Shown: piece after piece, positions 58,771 to 64,000 of the stretch | Position numbering within the stretch: position 1 is the stretch's first letter | Layout: each line of letters starts with the position of its first letter | Assembly (NCBI RefSeq): GCF_014648875.1 | Contig: NZ_BMRY01000018.1 | Location: forward strand, 1 to 64,000 | Origin: Streptomyces parvus | GTDB lineage: Bacteria > Actinomycetota > Actinomycetes > Streptomycetales > Streptomycetaceae | DNA length: 64,000 nt | Direction of reading: 5' to 3' | Program-made: the position numbers and the translations under genes | Notes under the pieces: generated by a model | Told to the model about the DNA's origin: nothing | The model's input: the letters and a program-made list of their open reading frames with translations, nothing else | The model's database searches: none

Positions 58771-59724
58771 TCAGCCCTTGGTGCTGCCCGCGCTGATTCC
58801 GGCGATGATGTGCCGTTGGAAGACCAGGAACATCAGGACCATCGGGATGCTCGCGATGACCATGGCCCCGATCAGGACGGTCAGCGGGACGTTCTGGGAG
58901 AGCTGCACGAGAGCCACGCTGATCGGCTGTTTCCCGGTGTCGGAGAAGACCATCAGCGGCCAGAGGAAGTCCTGCCAGACGGCGACCAGCGCGAAGATCG
59001 ACACGACGCCGAGGACGGGCCTCGGCAGGGGCAGGACGATGGACCAGAGGGTGCGCAGCTTGCCGGCCCCGTCGATCTCGGCGGCTTCCAGGACGTCGCG
59101 CGGGATCTGGTCGAAGAACCGTTTGAGCAGGTAGAGGTTGAAGGCGTTCGCGACGGCCGGCAGCCAGATGGCCAGCGGGTCGTTGAGCAGGTTGACGTGG
59201 ATCAGCGGCATGTCGGCGATGGTGAGGTACTTCGGTACGACGAGGGCCTGCACCGGGACCATGAGGGTGGCGAGGGTGCCGCCGAGGATCACGTTGCCGA
59301 AGGCGGGCTTGAGCTTGGACAGAGCGTAGGCGGCGGCGGTGCAGAAGACGATCTGCAGCACCCAGGCGCCGGTCGCCTGGACGACCGTGTTCCACAGGTG
59401 GGTCGGGAGCCGCATCAGGTCCCAGGCGTCGGTGTAGCCGCTCACCTGCCACTGCTCGGGTACGAGGGTGGGCGGGGTGCGCACCACTTCCTCGGGCGGT
59501 TTCATCGCGCCCGTGACCATCCAGTAGACGGGGAAGAGGAACGCGAACGCGAAGAGCAGGACGACGAGGGTGAACACCGACCAGTACGTGACCTTGCCGC
59601 GGCGTCCGGCGAGCGCCAGCGGTGAGATGACGGTGCGTACGGAGCGGGCGGCCGGGGTCTCGCCGGTGCGCTTGGCGCGGACGGCGGACGCCTTGGCCAC
59701 CGGGGGCGGAGCTGTCTGGGTCAT
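58771..59724 (-). CDS. ABC sugar transporter permease (MalG type)
   Basis: A 317-residue permease with six membrane segments. The EAA loop motif is clear: DVLEAAEIDGAGKLRTLWSI VLPLPRP near residue 225. The N-terminal 45 residues are a polar cytoplasmic tail, followed by YWSVFTLVVLLFAFAFLFPV. It would form the channel for alpha-glucosides with the MalF-type partner encoded just upstream (59742-60705), which is frameshifted. No ATPase gene is in the operon; Streptomyces sugar importers normally share MsiK. Confidence 0.9.
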   Translation of the reverse strand: MTQTAPPPVAKASAVRAKRTGETPAARSVRTVISPLALAGRRGKVTYWSVFTLVVLLFAFAFLFPVYWMVTGAMKPPEEVVRTPPTLVPEQWQVSGYTDAWDLMRLPTHLWNTVVQATGAWVLQIVFCTAAAYALSKLKPAFGNVILGGTLATLMVPVQALVVPKYLTIADMPLIHVNLLNDPLAIWLPAVANAFNLYLLKRFFDQIPRDVLEAAEIDGAGKLRTLWSIVLPLPRPVLGVVSIFALVAVWQDFLWPLMVFSDTGKQPISVALVQLSQNVPLTVLIGAMVIASIPMVLMFLVFQRHIIAGISAGSTKG

Positions 59725-59741
59725 GGCGGGCGACGCTCCTC

Positions 59742-60705
59742 TCAGTCGGTGCGGGTGAGTCGCAGATACAGGGCGGAGAACGCGCTGAGCACCAGGAGGA
59801 GCATCACGCTGAGGGCGGACGCGCCGCCGAAGTCGTTGTAGAGGAAGGCGTACTTGTAGATCAGGTAGAGCACGGTGACGGTGGAGTTCTCCGGGCCGCC
59901 GCCGGTGATGACGAAGGGTTCGGTGAACACCTGCATCGTCGCGATGACCTGGAGGAGCATCAGCATCAGGATGATGAAGCGGGTCTGCGGGATCGTGACG
60001 TGCCGGACGCGCTGCCAGACGGACGCTCCGTCGAGCCGCCTCGTACAGCTCGCCGGGTATGCCCTGGAGGGCGGCGAGGTAGATGAGGACGGTGCCGCCC
60101 ATGTTGGCCCAGGTGGCGACGGCAACCAGCGAGACGAGCGCGGTGTCGGCGCCGTTGGTCCAGTTCGACGTCGGCAGGTGGAGGAAGCCGAGCACCTCGT
60201 TGGCCAGGCCCGCGCCCGGATCGTAGAACCACTTCCACAGCAGGGCGCTGACGACCGGCGGGATCATCACGGGGAGGTAGACGACGACCCGGAAGAACGC
60301 CTTGGCGTGCCGGAGTTCGTTGAGGACGAGCGCCATGACGAAGGGAATGGCGAACCCGATGACCAGGGCGAGCACGGTGAAGGTGAGTGTGTTGCGCCAG
60401 GCGGCCGTGAACTCCGGGTCCTGGAAGACCCGGGTGAAGTTCGCGGTGCCGACCCACTCGGGGTCGGAGCCGGGGGTGTACTTCTGGAACGCGATGATCA
60501 CCGACCGGACCGCCGGGTACCACGAGAACAGGATGAAGCAGAGCAGCCCGCCGATCAGGAACCCGTACGCGGTGGCCTGGTCGGCGATCTTCCTGCGCAG
60601 CGGTCGCCGGGGCCCGCGGCCCGCCGGGTGCGCGTCCCCCGGGGGAGGCGTCGCACCGGCGGACCGCCCTCTCGCGGGCGCTGCGGGGTGGGAGGTGGTC
60701 TTCAT
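59742..60705 (-). pseudogene. ABC sugar transporter permease (MalF type), frameshifted
   Basis: The reading frame starts at ATG 60705, just after the binding-protein remnant, and codes a MalF-type permease (KIADQATAYGFLIGGLLCFI, VVYLPVMIPPVVSALLWKWF). Near 60035 the frame is lost inside the EAA loop: the text reads GELYEAAR, then continues in another frame as RLDGASVWQRVRHVTIPQTR to the stop at 59742. Adding one more GCGGC copy (GCCGC on the plus strand at 60035-60039) restores EAARLDGASVW exactly. So a five-base tandem-repeat unit seems to have been lost. This may be a true mutation or a sequence error. If real, the transporter cannot work. Confidence 0.85.
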
Positions 60706-60710
60706 GGCGT

Positions 60711-60815
60711 TCAGCCTCGGGCCAGGATTCCGTCGATCTTGGACTGGGCGTCCTTGAGCAGGGCGTCGATGTCCGCGTCCTTCTTCGTCAGGACGGCTGA
60801 GACGGCGCCGGCGGG
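60711..60815 (-). pseudogene. C-terminal remnant of sugar-binding protein (MalE type)
   Basis: Only about 33 codons remain: the text ending AVSAVLTKKDADIDALLKDA QSKIDGILARG, typical for the last helix of an extracellular solute-binding protein, with stop at 60711-60713. The spacing to the permease start (5 nt) is that of a normal operon. Upstream of about 60820 the frame loses all similarity, and the missing 390 or so codons are not found in the window. An internal deletion has probably removed the rest of the gene. Confidence 0.7.
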
Positions 60816-61195
60816 GGCGCGGCTCCGCGAGGCCCGGACCGCCGCGAGTGCGGCGCGGGCGGCGTCGCGGGGCGGGCGTCGCGGGCGGCACGACAAGCAG
60901 GTTTCCCGCCCTTCGGCGGCCGGCTGGGAGCGCTCTCCACGCGGTTGCGTGGACCGCTCACCGAAGCACGGCCGCCGGGGCGATCGCGGCGGGTGGCCGG
61001 GGGGCCGCGGCGGTGAAGGGCCCGTCGTTCGGGGCCCGGCCTGCCGCGGCCTCACCCACGTCCATCGACGACGGCTCTTCAGCAAACCATCGCGTCGCGA
61101 ACGCAAGAATATGGCAATAGTTGCAGGACGTTTATCGTCCCGTGATGGACTTGGCCGCCTTGGGGCGGCTGCCACCGGGTGGTTCCGGCGCGCTG
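60816..61195. other. Scrambled region upstream of the decaying sugar operon
   Basis: No convincing gene. The part next to the remnant (60816-60925) is a GC-rich, low-complexity stretch. Further out are a LacI-type operator candidate (60925-60939) and an AT-rich, TTGCA-containing patch (61080-61130) that looks like an old operon promoter. A 35-codon minus-strand frame from about 61070 is not supported by anything else. Confidence 0.5.
60925..60939. promoter_or_regulatory. LacI-type operator candidate
   Basis: TGGGAGCGCTCTCCA is close to the GGGAGCGCTCCC palindromes bound by LacI-family sugar regulators (it differs from a CebR box by one extra base). It sits upstream of the broken sugar operon on the minus strand. 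Confidence 0.45.
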
Positions 61196-61357
61196 CTAGC
61201 GGGCTGCGGCGGCTGCTCGTACGGTGCCGAAGTCGAGGGCGCGGTCGGCCTCGCGCAGGACTTCCTCGGCCACCCGGCGGACTTCGGCGGGCACATCGCC
61301 CTGCTCCTCCACGAGGCCGGCGTAGATCGGTGCTTCGGTGCTGTCTGCGGAACTCAT
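61196..61357 (-). CDS. Small acidic hypothetical protein (53 aa)
   Basis: A 53-residue protein: a polar N-terminus with EAPIYAGLVEEQGDVPAEV, a helical middle (RRVAEEVLREADRALDF) and an Ala-rich end. It looks like a small conserved actinobacterial protein rather than noise, because charge is patterned in a helix and third-position G/C bias is strong. I do not know its function. It has no Cys, so a lanthipeptide precursor is unlikely. A hairpin (61391-61412) lies just upstream. Confidence 0.55.
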   Translation of the reverse strand: MSSADSTEAPIYAGLVEEQGDVPAEVRRVAEEVLREADRALDFGTVRAAAAAR

Positions 61358-61390
61358 ACGGTTTGTTTCCCCGTCGGTCTGGTGCGGAAC

Positions 61391-61412
61391 GCCTCCGCGG
61401 GTCTGCGGAGGC
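61391..61412 (-). terminator. Short hairpin between DUF6630 gene and small protein
   Basis: GCCTCCGC (61391-61398) pairs with GCGGAGGC (61405-61412) over a 6-nt loop. It could end the upstream unit or lie in the leader of the small gene. Confidence 0.45.
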
Positions 61413-61530
61413 GGGGGCGAGTGTACGTGGTGGGCGACGGCGGTCGCGATTCCGTTCCGGCGCGCGGACCCCGCCGCACCTGCTGGAACCGCGTTCCCTA
61501 CCGCCCTCCCGGCGGCGGGCGAGATCTCCG

Positions 61531-62070
61531 TCACGGCCTGCCGGGGTCCGTGCCGAGTTCGTACGCGGAAAAGCCGGCCCTGGCGGCGAGCGCGGTCAGC
61601 TCGTCGGTCCGGGCCGCCCGCAGACCGACCACCGGGTAGCAGTCGGAGTCGATGTCGAGGACGGCCAGAGCCGCACCGATCTCGCGGTAGTGGCGGCCGC
61701 ACGCGTGCAGGAACTCGTCGGTCGGCAGGGTGGACGTGTCGGCCTCGAAGGGCACCCATGGATCCACGGAGGGCCGCGACTCCAGCTGCCGCAGCTGGGC
61801 CCGGATCTCCTGGGGGTCCTCCTTCCAGTCGAGCTCCGCGAGCAGACCGTGTGCGGCGAGCGCGTCGACGAGCGCGATCCAGGCGAGGTCGTCGACCGGT
61901 TCGTCGATGCCCCGATCGTCCAGCCGGTCCGCGAAGGCGCTCACGTAGTCGTGCGGGCTGTCGTGGGCGCGGAGCACCTCCTCGGCCACGTCGGGGTGCG
62001 CCGGGGCGAGCAGGGCGGCGATCTCGGCCAGGGAGGCGCGGACCGGGTCGGCGTCGTGGGGGTCGGGCAT
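61531..62070 (-). CDS. DUF6630-family protein
   Basis: A 179-residue soluble acidic protein. It reads PVRASLAEIAALLAPAHPDV, then DDLAWIALVDALAAHGLLAE LDWKEDP, and ends with SDCYPVVGLRAARTDELTAL and AGFSAYELGTD. This fits the DUF6630 group, whose function is unknown. Start: ATG 62070; upstream lies a GC-rich repeat tract. Confidence 0.7.
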   Translation of the reverse strand: MPDPHDADPVRASLAEIAALLAPAHPDVAEEVLRAHDSPHDYVSAFADRLDDRGIDEPVDDLAWIALVDALAAHGLLAELDWKEDPQEIRAQLRQLESRPSVDPWVPFEADTSTLPTDEFLHACGRHYREIGAALAVLDIDSDCYPVVGLRAARTDELTALAARAGFSAYELGTDPGRP

Positions 62071-62145
62071 GGCGAGGTCTCCTCCGCGGCCGGGCGGCCG
62101 CCGGGTCGTCGGCAGTTCGGTCGGGTGATGTCGGCAGTGCTGTCG

Positions 62146-62223
62146 TAGGTCGGGGGGAGCCGGCCGGGGAACCGGTCGAGGGGGGCCGGTCGGGGGATCC
62201 GGTCGGGGAGAGCCGGTCGGGGC
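62146..62223. repeat. GC-rich imperfect tandem repeat
   Basis: About four imperfect copies of an 18-20 bp unit built around CCGGTCGGGG lie between the DUF6630 and zinc-ribbon genes. Probably non-coding. Confidence 0.65.
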
Positions 62224-62436
62224 TCAGCCGCGGCGGCGTCGGGCCTCGGGCAGGGGGCGGTGGCCCTCGGTCCACTCGTTGACCCAGCCGCAGCCCGAGC
62301 AGGCGTACCGCCCGTCGAGGCCCGCGATCAGGGTGCCGCACCGCGCGCAACCGATGTAAGTGATCTCCGGATGCTCCGTGGCCGCCTCGTCCGGTGGGCG
62401 CCGCTCCGGGCGGGCCGGCCGGGATGAGGTCGACAT
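62224..62436 (-). CDS. Small zinc-ribbon protein (70 aa)
   Basis: A 70-residue protein with two Cys pairs, GCARCGTLIAG and ACSGCGWVNEW, that should bind one zinc. The tail is basic (PLPEARRRRG). It starts 2 nt after the stop of the upstream alpha/beta-hydrolase on the same strand, so the two are cotranscribed. Role unknown; such ribbons often act as small adaptors or bind nucleic acid. Confidence 0.68.
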   Translation of the reverse strand: MSTSSRPARPERRPPDEAATEHPEITYIGCARCGTLIAGLDGRYACSGCGWVNEWTEGHRPLPEARRRRG

Positions 62437-62438
62437 GG

Positions 62439-63158
62439 TCAGGCGTCCGTTCCCGGGAGGTCCGATCCTGCCGCGTCGAGCAGGATCCGGGCGAGCTCGC
62501 GCGGCTGCGAGAACATCGGCCAGTGGCCGGTGTCCATGGTGACCAGTCGCCAGCGCTCGCTCGTCAGCAGCTCGGCCACCCCGGGGCTCGGCTCGGGCCA
62601 GTCGAGCAGGCACTTGACGTACGTCGCGGGCAGCAGTCCCAACGGACGTGCCAGGACGGCGGGCTCGGTGAGGGTGCCGCCGGGGTGGGGTGTCGAACCG
62701 CCGAGGAAGCGGGCGATCTGCTCGTCGGTGAGGCCCTGGTCCGCGCAGTCGGCGGCGGCCGGCGGCGGCCAGAAGCCCTCGTTGGCGGCGATCGCGGCCT
62801 CCACCCCGGCCCGGCCGTCGGGCCACCCGGAGACGAACGACTCGCCGTCGGCCGGGACGCCTGAATCCACGAAGACCACGCGGGCCAGCCGGTCGCCGAT
62901 CCGCTCGGCCGCCTGCCCGACGGGAATGCCCGCGTAGCTGTGTCCGACGAGCACCACGTCGCGCAGGCCGAGGCGCTCGACCTCGTCGACGATGTCCTGG
63001 ACGTGTGTCCCCGGCCCGGCGGGCACCCCCCGCTTGTCGGCGAGCCCCGAGAGGGTCAGCGGGTGGACTCCATGACCGGCAGCGCGCAGGTCGGGCTCCA
63101 CGTCGCGCCACGCCCACGAACCGAGCCACGCCCCTGCCACGAGTACGAATTGCGTCAT
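62439..63158 (-). CDS. Alpha/beta-hydrolase
   Basis: A 239-residue hydrolase of the esterase/methylesterase-like group: FVLVAGAWLGSWAWRDVEPD, VVLVGHSYAGIPVGQAAERI with the nucleophile Ser, VVFVDSGVPADGESFV and the late His in TMDTGHWPMFSQPRELARIL. It is a paralogue of the N-terminal half of the double hydrolase at 28563, which has Asp in place of this Ser. Substrate unknown. Cotranscribed with the zinc-ribbon gene. Confidence 0.85.
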   Translation of the reverse strand: MTQFVLVAGAWLGSWAWRDVEPDLRAAGHGVHPLTLSGLADKRGVPAGPGTHVQDIVDEVERLGLRDVVLVGHSYAGIPVGQAAERIGDRLARVVFVDSGVPADGESFVSGWPDGRAGVEAAIAANEGFWPPPAAADCADQGLTDEQIARFLGGSTPHPGGTLTEPAVLARPLGLLPATYVKCLLDWPEPSPGVAELLTSERWRLVTMDTGHWPMFSQPRELARILLDAAGSDLPGTDA

Positions 63159-63384
63159 GCCCGCAACGTAGCGCAGGGGTATGACAGCGCCTCTCCGTAC
63201 GCGTGACGGGGCCGAGAGCCCGGGGTTCGGCGGGCCGTTCCCGGCGCCCGAGGCACTGCCGCGGCCGCCTCCACACCTTTCGAACGACGCCGCTCACCGA
63301 TCGAAAGAGATGCATTGTCGGCCGTTTCTGACTGCTTTTCGCTATGAACGGAGGCGGTGGGCCCTGGCGAGGCAGGATGTCCCC

Positions 63385-64000
63385 GTGATGGGCAACCTTC
63401 CCGTCGTGACGACCAGTTTCGTGGGCCGCACCAGCGAACTGGTCAGCATCGAACGGGCACTTCGAGATCATCGGCTGGTCACGCTGACCGGCAGCGGCGG
63501 GGTCGGCAAGAGCCGGCTGGCCCTGCGCACCGCCGAGCGTGCCCGGGGCCGGTACGCCGACGGCGTCTGGTGGGCCGATCTGTCCCATCTTCACGACGAC
63601 CAGTTGCTCGCCACGACGGTCTGCGACGGCGTCGGGCTCCTGGACCACAGCCCACGCCGGCCGGTGGCAGCCCTCGGTGAATGGCTGTCCGGAAAGAGCC
63701 TCCTGCTCGTCCTCGACTGCTGCGAGCGGATCGTCGGCCCCTGCGGCCGGCTCGTCACCGAACTGCTCGCCGCGGCCCCGGGGCTGACGGTCCTGGCCAC
63801 CAGCCGGGAGCCGCTGGGTTCGGCGGGCGAGACGTGCGTCGAGGTGCCTCCGCTGTCCGCGGGGGACGACGGCGACGACGCCGTCCGGCTCTTCCACGAG
63901 CGCGCGGCCGCCGTCGCCCCGGATCTCTCGCTCGACGACCCCGCGAGCGCGGCCGCCGTCGCCGAGATCTGCCGCCGCCTCGACGGCATACCGCTCGCCG
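63385..64000 (+). CDS. NB-ARC/LuxR-type regulatory ATPase (3' end outside window)
   Basis: The first 205 or so codons of a STAND-type ATPase. It starts LPVVTTSFVGRTSELVSIER, then Walker A LTGSGGVGKSRLALR near residue 35-45, Walker B SLLLVLDCCERI near 106, and TVLATSREPLGSAGETCVEV. The pattern is that of the ATPase part of large LuxR-type or AfsR-like regulators, which usually continue with TPR repeats and sometimes a C-terminal HTH. No N-terminal DNA-binding (SARP) domain precedes it. Start: GTG 63385 or ATG 63388. Confidence 0.8.
   Translation, partial: MMGNLPVVTTSFVGRTSELVSIERALRDHRLVTLTGSGGVGKSRLALRTAERARGRYADGVWWADLSHLHDDQLLATTVCDGVGLLDHSPRRPVAALGEWLSGKSLLLVLDCCERIVGPCGRLVTELLAAAPGLTVLATSREPLGSAGETCVEVPPLSAGDDGDDAVRLFHERAAAVAPDLSLDDPASAAAVAEICRRLDGIPLA

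Noticed and set aside
58771-60891. A single 706-residue fused permease reading through both transporter genes
   Set aside because: The middle of this frame is Arg/His/Pro-rich shadow text. The true continuation of the first permease lies in another frame after the GCGGC site, and the second permease has its own ATG at 59724.
61196-61357. RiPP precursor peptide
   Set aside because: No Cys, no leader/core boundary and no modification enzyme within the window.

Overview
The window is high-GC actinobacterial DNA, almost certainly the chromosome of a Streptomyces. The signs are strong third-position G/C bias, GTG and TTG starts with strong Shine-Dalgarno sites, perfect CebR boxes (TGGGAGCGCTCCCA), DmdR/DtxR iron boxes, an ECF42 sigma factor, a HelR-type RNA polymerase recycling ATPase, and an AfsA/ScbR gamma-butyrolactone locus. 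I saw no rRNA, tRNA, CRISPR array, intact insertion sequence or complete prophage.

Layout. 1-904: tail of an unknown gene and about 800 nt of gene-poor sequence. 905-4519: one orphan NRPS-like enzyme, adenylation + carrier + alpha-oxoamine synthase. 5007-9273: secreted multidomain sugar-related protein, HAD protein, DUF998 protein. 9575-14209: TetR with divergent saccharopine-dehydrogenase-like gene, the DGPF/YCII-ECF42 sigma pair with its own promoter, a methyltransferase. 14422-16496: iron-box-controlled HtaA haem-binding protein. 16557-19510: CebR-controlled GH6 cellulase divergent from a sorbosone-dehydrogenase-like secreted protein. 19564-27443: two DHA2 drug exporters, each with its own regulator, an HD-domain/GlxA pair and thpR. 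27462-28474: the ohrR/ohr peroxide pair with two operators. 28563-34705: fused double hydrolase, MerR, TetR, secreted GH30 glucanase, SRPBCC protein. 34861-37204: helR with a leader hairpin. 37293-45277: AI-2E family permease, TetR with a FAD-linked oxidase under a double operator, FUSC membrane protein, XRE/alcohol dehydrogenase pair.

45317-48748 is the signalling core. An AfsA/ScbA synthase and an NmrA-type reductase form one operon, flanked by two ScbR-type receptors with ARE-like sites. 48774-56814: GlxA regulator/quinone oxidoreductase, LysE/LysG, an iron-boxed O-methyltransferase, GH114, VOC, DinB and PlsC proteins. 57000-60815: an alpha-glucoside uptake operon that is decaying, with a truncated binding protein and a frameshifted first permease, but an intact second permease and GH13 enzyme. 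61196-64000: small and hypothetical proteins, a second hydrolase, and the start of an NB-ARC-type ATPase that runs off the window.

Most of the region consists of small regulator-plus-target modules (TetR, MarR, XRE, GlxA, LysR, MerR, ECF), many with a visible operator. The least explained items are the A-T-AOS enzyme, the iron-boxed methyltransferase, the helR leader, and the double receptor around the butyrolactone genes.
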